Made by a program: the position numbers and the translations under genes
Shown: positions 45,884 through 55,794 of the stretch, piece by piece
Position numbering within the stretch: position 1 is the stretch's first letter
Layout of the letters: every line of letters begins with the position of its first letter
Notes under the pieces: model-generated
The model's input: only the letters and a program-made list of their open reading frames with translations
Told to the model about the DNA's origin: nothing
The model's database searches: none
From: Bacillus badius NBRC 15713
GTDB lineage: Bacteria > Bacillota > Bacilli > Bacillales > Domibacillaceae
Assembly: GCF_001591605.1 (NCBI RefSeq)
Contig: NZ_BCVF01000001.1
Span: 62,001 to 126,000, forward strand
Direction: 5' to 3'
Length of the DNA: 64,000 nt

Positions 45884-46396
45884 ATGAAAGTACAGGAAAT
45901 TAGAAAACTTATTAAGCTTGTTGACCAATCGTCCATTGAAGAGTTTGTATTCGAAACTGAAGGAAGTAAAATAGAAATGAAGAAAAATACAGGTGTGACT
46001 TATTCTCCTGCGCCGCAAGCAGTACCGGCACAAGAGCCTGTCCAAGCAGCAGCACCTGCTCCTGTCCAGGCAGCACCGGCAGTTCCAGCAGCGGAACCGG
46101 CTGTTCAAGAAACAGCAGCACCGGAAGCGCCGCAACAAGCTGCTTCCAATGAGAATTTACATAAGATTACTTCTCCGATGGTTGGAACGTTCTATCAATC
46201 CCCTTCTCCGGACGCAGATGTGTATGTCAAAGCAGGATCAAAAGTTTCAGCGGATACAGTCGTATGCATCGTAGAAGCAATGAAGCTTTTCAACGAAATT
46301 GAAGCGGAAGTAGAAGGAGAAATTGTAGAGGTTCTTGTAAAGGACGGGCAGTTAGTCGAATACGGCCAACCGTTATTTTTAGTGAAACCTCAATAA
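45884..46396 (+). CDS. accB: Biotin carboxyl carrier protein of acetyl-CoA carboxylase
   Basis: 170 residues: N-terminal helical region, a Pro/Ala/Gln/Glu linker (about 45-90) and a biotinyl domain with Lys134 in [12 protein letters not shown]. Carries biotin for AccC and the carboxyltransferase in fatty-acid synthesis. ATG 45884 after AAGGGG. Followed by accC with a 13-nt gap. Confidence 0.96.
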   Translation: MKVQEIRKLIKLVDQSSIEEFVFETEGSKIEMKKNTGVTYSPAPQAVPAQEPVQAAAPAPVQAAPAVPAAEPAVQETAAPEAPQQAASNENLHKITSPMVGTFYQSPSPDADVYVKAGSKVSADTVVCIVEAMKLFNEIEAEVEGEIVEVLVKDGQLVEYGQPLFLVKPQ

Positions 46397-46409
46397 GGGA
46401 GAGAGCGGA

Positions 46410-47768
46410 ATGATTAACAAGTTATTAATTGCCAACCGCGGCGAAATCGCAGTGCGGATCATCCGCGCCTGTAAGGAACTCGATGTGGAAACAGTGGCTG
46501 TTTATTCTGAAGCCGACAAAGAAGCACTCCATGTTCAGCTTGCTGATGAAGCATACTGCATTGGACCGACAGCTTCCAAAGACAGCTATTTAAATTTCAC
46601 GAATATCGTGAGCGTGGCTAAGCTGACGAATTGCGATGCTATTCATCCGGGCTATGGTTTTTTGGCAGAGAATGCTGACTTCGCAGAGTTGTGCCGCGAA
46701 TGCAACATTATTTTCGTCGGGCCGTCACCGGAAGCTATTACGCAAATGGGAACAAAAGACGTAGCTCGCGAGACGATGGAAAAGGCTGGAGTGCCGATTG
46801 TTCCAGGCTCGAACGGGATCATTCAGTCGATTGAGGATGGTCTTTCTACGGCGGAAGGGATCGGTTATCCGGTTATTATTAAGGCAACAGCAGGCGGAGG
46901 CGGAAAAGGCATCCGTGTTGCCCGCAATGAAGAAGAGCTCAAAAAAGGGATCAACATGACCCAGCAAGAGGCAGCGACGGCATTTGGAAACCCGGGCGTC
47001 TACTTAGAGAAATTCATTGAGGATTTCCGCCATGTTGAAATTCAAGTGCTGGCAGATACGCATGGGCATGTGATTCATCTTGGAGAGCGCGACTGTACAA
47101 TTCAGCGCCGCATGCAAAAGCTGTTGGAGGAAACGCCTTCTCCGGCGCTGGATGAAACTGTCAGGGAAGAAATGGGGAACGCTGCTGTAAAAGCTGCACA
47201 AGCTGTTAACTACACGGGAGCCGGCACAGTAGAGTTTATTTATGACTACCAGCAAAGAAAATTTTATTTCATGGAAATGAATACGCGCATCCAGGTAGAA
47301 CATCCTGTAACGGAAATGGTGACAGGCGTAGACTTGATTAAAGAACAAATTCGGGTAGCCTCAGGCCAAGAGCTGTCTTTGAAGCAAGAGGATGTCGAAT
47401 TCACAGGCTGGTCGATTGAATGCCGGATCAATGCGGAAAATCCTGAGAAAAACTTTATGCCATCTCCGGGCAAAATCACGGATTATATGCCGCCGGGAGG
47501 CTTTGGGGTCCGCGTGGATTCAGCTGCTTATCCAGGGTATACCATTCCGCCGTACTATGATTCTATGATTGCTAAGTTAATTACATACGGAGCTACGCGC
47601 GAAGAAGCCATTGCCCGTATGAAAAGAGCGTTAAGCGAGTTTGTTATTGAAGGAATTCATACAACGATTCCTTTCCACATCAGACTGCTTGAGCATGAGC
47701 AGTTTGTCGGCGGGGATTTTAACACGAAGTTTCTTGAGAAATATGACATAATGAAAGCGGAGGTGTAA
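46410..47768 (+). CDS. accC: Biotin carboxylase subunit of acetyl-CoA carboxylase
   Basis: 452-residue ATP-grasp enzyme carboxylating biotin on AccB. N-terminal [23 protein letters not shown] loop [28 protein letters not shown] and the C-terminal biotin carboxylase domain are complete. GGGAGAG site. accB-accC-yqhY as in B. subtilis. Confidence 0.97.
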   Translation: MINKLLIANRGEIAVRIIRACKELDVETVAVYSEADKEALHVQLADEAYCIGPTASKDSYLNFTNIVSVAKLTNCDAIHPGYGFLAENADFAELCRECNIIFVGPSPEAITQMGTKDVARETMEKAGVPIVPGSNGIIQSIEDGLSTAEGIGYPVIIKATAGGGGKGIRVARNEEELKKGINMTQQEAATAFGNPGVYLEKFIEDFRHVEIQVLADTHGHVIHLGERDCTIQRRMQKLLEETPSPALDETVREEMGNAAVKAAQAVNYTGAGTVEFIYDYQQRKFYFMEMNTRIQVEHPVTEMVTGVDLIKEQIRVASGQELSLKQEDVEFTGWSIECRINAENPEKNFMPSPGKITDYMPPGGFGVRVDSAAYPGYTIPPYYDSMIAKLITYGATREEAIARMKRALSEFVIEGIHTTIPFHIRLLEHEQFVGGDFNTKFLEKYDIMKAEV

Positions 47769-47771
47769 TCA

Positions 47772-48194
47772 ATGGCAGAAAACAATCAAACAGCTAATCA
47801 AGTATTAGAAATGAGCAATGGGGATAACGGACTGGGCCGAATCGAAATTGCGCCGGAAGTTATTGAAGTTATTGCCGGCATTGCCGCTTCTGAAGTGGAA
47901 GGCGTAGAAAAAATGCGCGGAAGCTTCGCCTCTGGTGTAGTTGAGCGCCTCGGCAAGAAAAATCACGGAAAAGGCGTTCGTGTTGATTTGACAGAAGAAG
48001 GCATCAAAATTGATGTCTATTGTGTGATCGCATTTGGGGTATCCATTCCGAGTGTGGCCCAAAAAATTCAAGATAGCATTCGCCAAGCATTATTAAATAT
48101 GACAGCGTTAGTGGCAGAAGAAGTAAATATCCACGTTGTCGGCATTCAATTCGAAACAAAAAACAGTGAAAGCGATTTCGCTCCGGAAGTGTAA
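47772..48194 (+). CDS. yqhY: Asp23/Gls24 family protein YqhY
   Basis: 140-residue Asp23-family protein (IEIAPEVIEVIAGIAASEVEGVEKM is the family signature). In B. subtilis yqhY lies beside accBC and its loss disturbs acetyl-CoA carboxylase control. Start ATG 47772 directly after accC. Soluble. Confidence 0.93.
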   Translation: MAENNQTANQVLEMSNGDNGLGRIEIAPEVIEVIAGIAASEVEGVEKMRGSFASGVVERLGKKNHGKGVRVDLTEEGIKIDVYCVIAFGVSIPSVAQKIQDSIRQALLNMTALVAEEVNIHVVGIQFETKNSESDFAPEV

Positions 48195-48199
48195 GCGGG

Positions 48200-48233
48200 A
48201 AAAAACCAAAGGGAGAGCCCTTTGGTTTTTTCT
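48200..48233 (+). terminator. accBC-yqhY terminator
   Basis: AAAAACCAAAGGG/CCCTTTGGTTTTTT, loop AGAG. Confidence 0.92.
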
Positions 48234-48333
48234 ATGAACCAGGTTTTTTCATCAGAAGATGTGACTTCCTTTGAATATATGCTATTATCTTTTTATAATG
48301 CAGAAAAAGGCTAAATAAAGGAGCTAGAAACAC

Positions 48334-48720
48334 ATGAAAAGACGTACAGCACGTGAAAAAAGCCTGCAGGCGCTTTACCAAATTGATGTAAGCGGCGCGG
48401 AGCCGGAAGCAGCGATTACAAACGTTCTCGAGGAAGCACCAGCCGATGAGTATTTACACAAAAGTGTAATAGGAACCATCGAGCATAGAGAGGAAATCGA
48501 TGAGCTCATCAAGGCTCATTTAGAAAAATGGTCCTTTGACCGTCTGGCTAAAGTGGACCGGAACATTTTGCGTCTTGCCGTGTTCGAAATGAAATACGGA
48601 GAGGACGTACCAGAGAAAGTAGCAATTAATGAAGCGATTGAACTTGCTAAACAATTTAGCGATGAACAATCCGGCAAATTTATTAATGGGGTTTTATCAA
48701 GGATTAAAGAATCCTTGTAA
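48334..48720 (+). CDS. nusB: Transcription antitermination factor NusB
   Basis: 128-residue all-helical factor that with NusE (S10) binds rRNA boxA for antitermination. RRTAREKSLQALYQID, DRLAKVDRNILRLAVFEM and FVNGVLSRI-type end (FINGVLSRIKESL) match the family. GGAGCTAG site. Start of the nusB-folD unit. Confidence 0.95.
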   Translation: MKRRTAREKSLQALYQIDVSGAEPEAAITNVLEEAPADEYLHKSVIGTIEHREEIDELIKAHLEKWSFDRLAKVDRNILRLAVFEMKYGEDVPEKVAINEAIELAKQFSDEQSGKFINGVLSRIKESL

Positions 48721-48749
48721 TGGATTGAAGAAGAAAGGGGAAAGCAACA

Positions 48750-49613
48750 ATGACAGCAGCTATTATTGATGGGAAGAAAATTGCAAGCGATATTCGCAAG
48801 GAATTAAAACAGGAAATCGAAGAACTTCAAGCGCAAGGGGTCACTCCTGGATTAGCCGTTATTTTAGTAGGAGACGATCAAGCTTCACATACATACGTGC
48901 GCAATAAAGACAAGGCGTGTGCGGAAGTGGGCATTCATTCCGAGATCTACCGCTATTCGGCCGACCTGTCTGAAGAGGAGCTTCTGCAGAAGGTGGAAGA
49001 GTTAAACGCTGATCCGGCTATTCATGGTATTCTCGTTCAGCTTCCTTTGCCGGCTCACTTGTCCGAAGATAAAGTCATTGACGCGATTTCTCCGGAGAAG
49101 GATGTAGATGGTTTTCATCCGGTGAACGTTGGGAAAATGGCGATCGGCAAGCCGGCTTTTTATTCTTGCACTCCTTACGGCATTATTAAAATGCTGGAAA
49201 GAGAAAATATTTCGCTAGAAGGCAAGCATGTCGTTGTTGTTGGGCGGAGTAACATCGTTGGCAAGCCAGCAGCTCTCCTGTCATTAAAAGAGAGTGCAAC
49301 TGTCACAGTTTGCCATTCACGAACAAAAGACCTCTCTGCTTTTACACGGCAAGCCGATGTAGTCATTGCGGCAGTTGGAAAGGCAAAGTTTTTGAAGAAG
49401 GACGACTTTAAGCCGGGAGCGGTCGTTATTGATGTCGGGATGAACCGGGACGAAAACGGCAAATTATGCGGCGATGTGGACTTTGAAAGTGCAAAGGAAA
49501 CAGCCGGCGCCATTACTCCAGTGCCAGGCGGGGTCGGACCAATGACGATCACGATGCTGCTTTACAATACTGTGCAATCGGCGAAACAAACAGCAGGGCG
49601 GACTGTTAAATAA
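48750..49613 (+). CDS. folD: Methylenetetrahydrofolate dehydrogenase/cyclohydrolase
   Basis: 287-residue bifunctional enzyme interconverting 5,10-methylene- and 10-formyl-THF. Catalytic Lys in [22 protein letters not shown], the NADP loop [11 protein letters not shown] and [10 protein letters not shown] are all present. Works with gcvT and yqgN products in one-carbon flow. ATG 48750 after AAAGGGG. Confidence 0.97.
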   Translation: MTAAIIDGKKIASDIRKELKQEIEELQAQGVTPGLAVILVGDDQASHTYVRNKDKACAEVGIHSEIYRYSADLSEEELLQKVEELNADPAIHGILVQLPLPAHLSEDKVIDAISPEKDVDGFHPVNVGKMAIGKPAFYSCTPYGIIKMLERENISLEGKHVVVVGRSNIVGKPAALLSLKESATVTVCHSRTKDLSAFTRQADVVIAAVGKAKFLKKDDFKPGAVVIDVGMNRDENGKLCGDVDFESAKETAGAITPVPGGVGPMTITMLLYNTVQSAKQTAGRTVK

Positions 49614-49695
49614 TCTTTCATATGAAAAGCTGTCTCTTAATCATGTTATAATGAGGAGGCAGCTTTTTAGCTTGACCGGAAAAGGTGGAATGAAA

Positions 49696-51051
49696 ATGGA
49701 AGCCGAACGCTATTTAACCGTTAAAGCATTAACTAAATATATAAAAAGAAAATTTGATGCCGATCCCCATTTAACGAATGTATATGTTAGGGGAGAGATT
49801 TCCAACTTTAAACGCCACTCCAGCGGGCATATGTATTTCACGTTAAAAGATGAAAAAGCCCGGATTTTGGCTGTTATGTTTTCTTCAGCCAACCGCTCCT
49901 TGAAATTTCAGCCGGAAAATGGCATGCAGGTGCTTGTGGCCGGTGAGATCACCGTCTATGAAGCAGGCGGACAATATCAAATTTATGTGAAGTCCATGCA
50001 GCCTGATGGCATCGGCAGCTTATATTTGGCTTTTGAACAGCTGAAAACGAAGCTTGCGAAAGAAGGGCTTTTTGACGAAAATAGAAAAAGGCCGCTGCCT
50101 GTTTATCCGAAAACGGTCGGTGTCGTGACTTCACCGACGGGAGCAGCCGTCAGAGACATCATTACAACCATTAAACGGCGTTACCCGATAGCGGAAATAC
50201 TAATTTATCCTGCTCTTGTGCAAGGAGACAACGCGGCTCCGTCCGTTGCAGCTGCAATTCAGCGGGCTAACGGCGACGAACGCGCCGATGTGCTGATTGT
50301 CGGCCGCGGAGGAGGATCTATTGAAGAGCTGTGGGCCTTCAATGAAGAAATAGTCGCACGCGCGATCAACCTCTCAGCTATTCCGGTTATTTCAGCTGTC
50401 GGACATGAAACCGATGTGACCATTGCCGATTTTGCCGCTGATAAAAGAGCGCCGACGCCGACAGCCGGCGCTGAAATGGCAGTTCCTCATCTTGAAGAGG
50501 TGCTGGAGAGGGTAGCTGTCCGCAAAACGAGACTGATCCGGTCGATATCGGAGAAAGTGAGGCGGGAGAGAAAGCGGCTGGAAAGCGCCAGGAACGCTTA
50601 TATTCTCCGCAATCCGCAGACGCTGTACAGACAGCAGCAAGAACGTCTGGACCGCTTGACAGAGATGCTGGCCAAAGGACAATCCATATATATAAAGAAC
50701 ACAACAGCAAAAATCAGCGACTTGACGGAAAGGCTGCGCCGGAACCACCCGCAACGCAAGATTACTGAAGCCAAGCAGCAAATCAGCCGCCTGGATGCGT
50801 CTCTTTCCAGAGAGATCGGCATGCTTTTGCGGAGCAAGAAAGAGGGTTTAGGCCGCAATATTTCCATGCTGGATGCTTTAAGTCCCCTAAAGATTATGGA
50901 GCGCGGCTACAGTCTCGCTTATGATGAAGGAGACAATCTCATCAAGTCAAGCACCGGAGTGCAGGCAGGAGACCGGGTGAAGGTGGAACTTATGGATGGC
51001 CATCTTATGTGCCAAGTTCAGTCAATTGAGGTGAAAAAGAATGGAAAATAA
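49696..51051 (+). CDS. xseA: Exodeoxyribonuclease VII large subunit
   Basis: 451-residue catalytic subunit degrading single-stranded DNA. N-terminal OB fold (VYVRGEISNFKRHSSGHMYFTLKD), catalytic VTSPTGAAVRDI, GRGGGSIEELWAFNEE and GHETDVTIADFAADKRAPTP, then a coiled coil. ATG 49696 chosen after AAAAGGTGG; frames starting at 49651 or 49690 are less likely. A TATAAT inside a hairpin at about 49633-49670 could be its own promoter. Overlaps xseB by 11 nt. Confidence 0.94.
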   Translation: MEAERYLTVKALTKYIKRKFDADPHLTNVYVRGEISNFKRHSSGHMYFTLKDEKARILAVMFSSANRSLKFQPENGMQVLVAGEITVYEAGGQYQIYVKSMQPDGIGSLYLAFEQLKTKLAKEGLFDENRKRPLPVYPKTVGVVTSPTGAAVRDIITTIKRRYPIAEILIYPALVQGDNAAPSVAAAIQRANGDERADVLIVGRGGGSIEELWAFNEEIVARAINLSAIPVISAVGHETDVTIADFAADKRAPTPTAGAEMAVPHLEEVLERVAVRKTRLIRSISEKVRRERKRLESARNAYILRNPQTLYRQQQERLDRLTEMLAKGQSIYIKNTTAKISDLTERLRRNHPQRKITEAKQQISRLDASLSREIGMLLRSKKEGLGRNISMLDALSPLKIMERGYSLAYDEGDNLIKSSTGVQAGDRVKVELMDGHLMCQVQSIEVKKNGK

Positions 51052-51268
51052 AGAAGTGACATTTGAGGAAGCAATGGAGGAATTAGAGTCAATTATTGTA
51101 AAGCTGGAAGAGGGGGATGTGCCGCTGGAAAAAGCTTTAAGCCTTTATCAAAAAGGAATGGAGCTTTCCGGTTTTTGCCACACCTTGTTAAGTCAGGCAG
51201 AGGAGCAGTTGGCAAAGTTAATAACAGATGACGGAGAAAAAGAGTTTTCTATTGACGAGGGGGAGTAA
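51041..51268 (+). CDS. xseB: Exodeoxyribonuclease VII small subunit
   Basis: 75-residue helical-hairpin subunit that binds the XseA coiled coil (FEEAMEELESIIVKLEEGDVPLEKALSLYQKGMEL). ATG overlaps the xseA end. Followed by ispA 2 nt later. Confidence 0.95.
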   Translation: MENKEVTFEEAMEELESIIVKLEEGDVPLEKALSLYQKGMELSGFCHTLLSQAEEQLAKLITDDGEKEFSIDEGE

Positions 51269-51270
51269 AG

Positions 51271-52155
51271 ATGGCTGGTACATTATCTGCTTTTATGCAG
51301 GAATATAAGGATGTTTTAGAGAGAGAAATGAAAGAGTTAATTACCAACTTACAGGCACCGTCCGTATTAAAAAAAGCGATGGATTATTCGCTGCAAGCGG
51401 GAGGAAAACGCATCCGCCCAATGTTGCTGTTTGCCACGCTGGCTTCGTTTGGAAAGAATCCAAGGACTGGTCTGGCGGCAGCCGCTGCACTGGAAATGAT
51501 TCATACATATTCGCTTATCCATGATGATCTGCCAAGTATGGATGACGATGATTTAAGACGGGGACAGCCGACTAATCATAAAGTGTTTGGAGAAGCAGCC
51601 GCTATTCTGGCTGGAGACGCCTTGCTGACCTATGCCTTTCAAGTGATTGCCCAATCAAACAGTTATTCAAGCGAGCACAAAGTAACGTTAATTGAATGGC
51701 TCGCTGAAGCGGCTGGACCTGAAGGAATGGTAGGCGGCCAAATGGCTGACATCGAAGGAGAAACGAAAAAGTTAACGCTCGATGAATTAGAGTACATTCA
51801 TAAAAACAAAACAGGATGCTTGCTTGCTTATAGTGTCATGGCAGGTGCTTTGCTAGCCGGCGCGAATGAAGAGCAATTGGCTCATTTCCGTCAGTACGCT
51901 TTCCACATCGGCCTTGCTTTCCAAATTCAGGATGATATTTTAGATGTAGAAGGCTCAGAAGAAAAGCTTGGCAAGCGGGTGGGCAGCGACTCGGCCAATC
52001 ATAAAAGCACTTATCCGGCCTTGCTGACGATGGAAGGTGCCAAAAAACAACTGGCCAAGCATGCAGAGGCAGCACAGGCGGCTCTTCTTCAAACACACAC
52101 CGATTCCGCCCTGCTGCTTGAACTTGTGGATTTAATTGCTACGCGCGATCAGTAA
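51271..52155 (+). CDS. ispA: Farnesyl diphosphate synthase (geranyltranstransferase)
   Basis: 294-residue polyprenyl synthase condensing IPP with DMAPP and GPP. First Asp-rich motif DDLPSMDDDD, second QIQDDILD, plus GGKRIRPM and the short-chain-length type aromatic context upstream. Start ATG 51271 after GGGGGAG. It feeds isoprenoid synthesis with dxs just downstream. Confidence 0.95.
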   Translation: MAGTLSAFMQEYKDVLEREMKELITNLQAPSVLKKAMDYSLQAGGKRIRPMLLFATLASFGKNPRTGLAAAAALEMIHTYSLIHDDLPSMDDDDLRRGQPTNHKVFGEAAAILAGDALLTYAFQVIAQSNSYSSEHKVTLIEWLAEAAGPEGMVGGQMADIEGETKKLTLDELEYIHKNKTGCLLAYSVMAGALLAGANEEQLAHFRQYAFHIGLAFQIQDDILDVEGSEEKLGKRVGSDSANHKSTYPALLTMEGAKKQLAKHAEAAQAALLQTHTDSALLLELVDLIATRDQ

Positions 52156-52170
52156 GAAAATTGACTAAAA

Positions 52171-52257
52171 TTGTTGTGATTTGTTCTATGTGGTATAATG
52201 ATAGTGCTATTTTCAGTAAATTGCCGTTATCACACTCTGTGTTAGCGGCTATTTTTT
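52171..52257 (+). promoter_or_regulatory. Promoter and terminator-like hairpin between ispA and dxs
   Basis: TTGTTG (52171), 17 nt, TATAAT (52194-52199); then a strong hairpin GCCGTTATCACA/TGTGTTAGCGGC (52223-52249) with TATTTTTT. A second TATAAT at 52338, 18 nt after TTGTGG (52314), is placed to drive dxs. The first promoter plus terminator could yield a ~50-nt RNA, or the hairpin may simply end the ispA message. Confidence 0.5.
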
Positions 52258-52383
52258 CAAAGTCTTTCTCCATAAGGACATAAACAAAGTTGTCGATTTT
52301 TTCGGGTAAAAAGTTGTGGAAAATAAGGATCGCGTTATAATAAGGAAAGTGAAATGACACAGTTATGAAAGTGAGTGATCCGA

Positions 52384-54276
52384 TTGGATCTTTTATCTAT
52401 TGAAAGTCCCGCCTTTTTAAAAGGCCTGACGATTGATGAATTAAATGAATTAAGTAAAGACGTTCGCCAATTTTTGATTGAGAACTTGTCAAGAACAGGA
52501 GGGCATATCGGCCCTAACCTTGGCGTTGTTGAATTGACTATTGCCTTGCACCGCTGCTTTAACAGTCCGCAGGATAAGATTTTATGGGATGTTGGCCATC
52601 AATCCTACGTTCATAAAATACTGACTGGCCGCGCCGATCAGTTTGAAACACTGCGCCAGTATAAAGGTCTCTGCGGCTTCCCTAAAACGGCTGAGAGCGA
52701 ACATGATGTATGGGAGACCGGTCATAGCTCCACTTCGTTATCGGCAGCCATGGGCATGGCGATTGCACGGGATTTAAAGAAGGAGCAGTCCTACATCGTC
52801 CCGGTTATTGGCGATGGGGCATTAACTGGCGGAATGGCGCTGGAGGCACTGAATCATATCGGCCATGAGAAAAAGAATATGATCGTCATCCTGAATGATA
52901 ATGAAATGTCTATTGCTCCGAACGTTGGTGCGCTTCACAGTATTCTCGGGCGTCTGCGGACAGCCGGCAAGTACAACTGGGTGAAAGACGAACTCGAGGC
53001 TTTATTGAAAAAAATTCCGGCCGTTGGCGGAAAGATGGCACAAACAGCCGAACGCTTAAAAGACAGTTTGAAATACTTGCTCGTCTCCGGCATGTTTTTT
53101 GAAGAGCTTGGATTTACTTATTTAGGGCCGATCGATGGTCACAGTTATGAAGAGCTTCTGGAAAATCTGCAGTATGCCAAGAAGACAGAAGGTCCTGTTC
53201 TCCTGCATGTGCTAACGAAAAAAGGAAAGGGATTTGGACCGGCCGAACTCGATAAAAAAGGGACTTGGCACGGGACAGGCCCTTATAAAATGGACACAGG
53301 CGACTTAATTAAGCCTGTCGGACAGCCTCCCGCATGGAGCGCTCTCGTTAGTGAAACAGTTAGAAAGATCGCCCGGACAGATGACCGAGTTGTGGCGATT
53401 ACGCCGGCTATGCCGGTGGGATCTAAATTGTTAGGATTTGCGGAAGAATTCCCTGACCGGATGTTTGATGTCGGAATTGCTGAACAGCACGCTGCCACTG
53501 TTGCTGCCGGCCTGGCTACACAGGGCATGAAGCCGTTTTTGGCGATCTACTCGACGTTCCTGCAACGAGCCTATGATCAGGTCGTTCACGATATTTGCCG
53601 TCCTAATTTAAACGTATTTATCGGCATTGACCGGGCAGGGCTTGTCGGCGCTGATGGAGAGACCCATCAAGGCGTGTTCGATATTGCCTTTTTGCGGCAT
53701 ATACCGAATATGGTTCTAATGATGCCGAAAGATGAAAATGAAGGCCAGCATATGGTCAATACGGCTGTCCAGTATGACAATGGACCGATTGCTATGCGTT
53801 TCCCGCGCGGCAACGGACTTGGAGTAGCGATGGATGAAAAGCTGAAAGAAATTCCGATCGGTTCATGGGAAGTGCTGCGGGAAGGTACGGACGTTGCGAT
53901 TCTAACATTTGGCACAACAATTCCGATGGCCCTGAAAGCAGCAGAGGTAGCGAACAAACAAGGGGTATCAGTGAAAGTGATCAATGCCCGCTTCATCAAA
54001 CCGCTCGATGAAGCGCTGCTGCTGGATCTGCTTAAAGACAACATGCCGATTTTAACGATTGAAGAAGCTGTTTTGCAGGGCGGCTTTGGCAGTGCTGTGC
54101 TTGAATTTGCGCATGATCAGGGCTTTTACGGGCATGCAATCGACCGCATGGGTATCCCAGACTGCTTTATTGAGCATGGAAGCGTCAATGCATTGCTTGA
54201 GGAGATCGGCCTGACTGAAGAGACAGCTGTTCGGAAACTGTTGGCAATGACACCAAAAAAACAGAAAAGAGCATAA
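52384..54276 (+). CDS. dxs: 1-deoxy-D-xylulose-5-phosphate synthase
   Basis: 630-residue thiamine diphosphate enzyme for the first step of the MEP isoprenoid pathway. [24 protein letters not shown] (ThDP site), [10 protein letters not shown] and the C-terminal transketolase domain [11 protein letters not shown] are complete. TTG 52384 (LDLLSIE) matches the family N-terminus; GTG 52375 is an alternative. ATG-free start is unusual but plausible. tlyA follows by 3 nt. Confidence 0.95.
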   Translation: MDLLSIESPAFLKGLTIDELNELSKDVRQFLIENLSRTGGHIGPNLGVVELTIALHRCFNSPQDKILWDVGHQSYVHKILTGRADQFETLRQYKGLCGFPKTAESEHDVWETGHSSTSLSAAMGMAIARDLKKEQSYIVPVIGDGALTGGMALEALNHIGHEKKNMIVILNDNEMSIAPNVGALHSILGRLRTAGKYNWVKDELEALLKKIPAVGGKMAQTAERLKDSLKYLLVSGMFFEELGFTYLGPIDGHSYEELLENLQYAKKTEGPVLLHVLTKKGKGFGPAELDKKGTWHGTGPYKMDTGDLIKPVGQPPAWSALVSETVRKIARTDDRVVAITPAMPVGSKLLGFAEEFPDRMFDVGIAEQHAATVAAGLATQGMKPFLAIYSTFLQRAYDQVVHDICRPNLNVFIGIDRAGLVGADGETHQGVFDIAFLRHIPNMVLMMPKDENEGQHMVNTAVQYDNGPIAMRFPRGNGLGVAMDEKLKEIPIGSWEVLREGTDVAILTFGTTIPMALKAAEVANKQGVSVKVINARFIKPLDEALLLDLLKDNMPILTIEEAVLQGGFGSAVLEFAHDQGFYGHAIDRMGIPDCFIEHGSVNALLEEIGLTEETAVRKLLAMTPKKQKRA

Positions 54277-54279
54277 GTA

Positions 54280-55122
54280 ATGAAAGCGAAGAAAGAACGT
54301 ATTGATGTACTGCTCGTGGAAAGAGGGCTTATCGAAACGAGGGAAAAGGCGAAACGGGCGGTTATGGCAGGCTTGGTCTATTCTAATGAAGAACGGCTTG
54401 ACAAGCCTGGCGAAAAAATCCCGTCTGATGCCCCTCTCCAAATAAAAGGGAATGTGCTTCCTTATGTAAGCCGCGGCGGATTGAAATTAGAGAAAGCATT
54501 AAAGGTATTTGCCCTGGATATTAAAGACAAAATCATGATCGACATCGGTTCATCGACGGGAGGATTTACAGATTGTGCCCTGCAAAATGGAGTGCGGCTG
54601 TCTTACGCTTTGGATGTAGGGTACAATCAACTGGCATGGAAACTGCGCCAAGACGAGCGGGTGGTTGTGATGGAGCGGACAAATTTCCGCTATGTTACTC
54701 TAGAGGACTTGAAGGAAGGGGCGCCAGAGTTTGCTACGATTGATGTGTCCTTTATCTCGCTTTCGCTGATCCTTCCTGTTTTAAAAACGCTGCTCGTTCC
54801 GGGAAGCGACACAGTAGCCTTGATTAAACCCCAGTTTGAAGCCGGGAAAGAACAGGTTGGCAAAAAAGGCATTGTCAGAGATCCTGCCATTCATATAGAA
54901 GTAATTGAAAAAATTATCAATCTTGCCCTCGGTCTGGGTTATGATGTAAAGGATCTTTCTTTTTCCCCAATTACTGGAGGGGACGGCAATATCGAATTTT
55001 TGATTCATCTCAACTGGCCCCACGCAGAGTCGGTAACAGGAGAGAATTTGTTTCAAGAAACAGTTGATTCCGTTGTCCGAGCTGCACATTCAGAATTAAA
55101 GCAGCTCAAAAAAACAAATTAA
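54280..55122 (+). CDS. yqxC: TlyA family rRNA 2'-O-methyltransferase (YqxC)
   Basis: 280 residues: N-terminal S4 RNA-binding domain (about 1-65), then an FtsJ/RrmJ-type SAM methyltransferase domain with DIGSSTGGFTDCALQ (SAM site) and ALIKPQFEAGKEQVGKKGIV. TlyA proteins 2'-O-methylate rRNA; also annotated as hemolysin A. Coupled to dxs; terminator follows. Confidence 0.93.
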   Translation: MKAKKERIDVLLVERGLIETREKAKRAVMAGLVYSNEERLDKPGEKIPSDAPLQIKGNVLPYVSRGGLKLEKALKVFALDIKDKIMIDIGSSTGGFTDCALQNGVRLSYALDVGYNQLAWKLRQDERVVVMERTNFRYVTLEDLKEGAPEFATIDVSFISLSLILPVLKTLLVPGSDTVALIKPQFEAGKEQVGKKGIVRDPAIHIEVIEKIINLALGLGYDVKDLSFSPITGGDGNIEFLIHLNWPHAESVTGENLFQETVDSVVRAAHSELKQLKKTN

Positions 55123-55131
55123 TCGCAAGAC

Positions 55132-55164
55132 AAAACTGGCCAGGAGCTTCTGGCCAGTTTTCTT
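55132..55164 (+). terminator. dxs-yqxC terminator
   Basis: AAAACTGGCCAG/CTGGCCAGTTTT stem, followed by CTTGTTTG. Confidence 0.85.
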
Positions 55165-55327
55165 GTTTGAAATAGAATGATTTTTCCCTTAGTTCATCAA
55201 CCTAAGGACAGAGAATCAAAGCAGGTTCGATTGTTTGAAAAAAGTTTCTACGCTATACATTGGAAGTTAAATAAGATAAAATGTTGTATATTCAGGTATA
55301 TTTATGCGACTTATGAGGTGATGAGCG

Positions 55328-55777
55328 ATGAATAAAGGGCAACGCCATATTAAAATCAGAGAAATTATTGCCAATAATGAAATAGAAACGCAAGACGAGC
55401 TAGTGGATTATTTGAAAGAACTTGGCTATAACGTGACACAAGCCACGGTTTCCCGTGATATCAAAGAACTTCATTTAGTGAAGGTGCCTTTAATGGATGG
55501 GCGCTACAAGTACAGTTTGCCTGCAGATCAGCGCTTTAACCCGCTGCAAAAACTAAAGCGTTCACTCGTTGATGCGTTTGTGAGCATTGACTCTGCAGGC
55601 CACTTTGTTGTTATGAAAACGCTCCCGGGCAATGCTCAGGCAGTTGGCGCCCTAATTGATAATCTGGATTGGGAAGAAATCATGGGCACGATTTGCGGAG
55701 ATGATACCTGCTTGCTCATTTGCCGGGCGCCTGAACATACATCTACTGTTTCCCAGCGCTTTTTAGAAATGCTTTAA
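55328..55777 (+). CDS. argR: Arginine repressor/activator ArgR (AhrC)
   Basis: 149-residue hexameric regulator of arginine genes. Winged HTH at the N-terminus ([18 protein letters not shown]) and C-terminal arginine-binding domain ([26 protein letters not shown]). ATG with TGAGGTGATGAG upstream. Next to recN as in B. subtilis ahrC-recN. Confidence 0.96.
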   Translation: MNKGQRHIKIREIIANNEIETQDELVDYLKELGYNVTQATVSRDIKELHLVKVPLMDGRYKYSLPADQRFNPLQKLKRSLVDAFVSIDSAGHFVVMKTLPGNAQAVGALIDNLDWEEIMGTICGDDTCLLICRAPEHTSTVSQRFLEML

Positions 55778-55794
55778 TTTGAGGTGAACTGATT

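Noticed and set aside
46725-47479. Minus-strand ORFs across accC
   Set aside because: Antisense to a fully conserved biotin carboxylase; low-complexity shadow translation.
55165-55327. ARG boxes upstream of argR
   Set aside because: AT-rich TATATTCA/TTTATGC elements are present but do not form a convincing pair of ARG half-sites.
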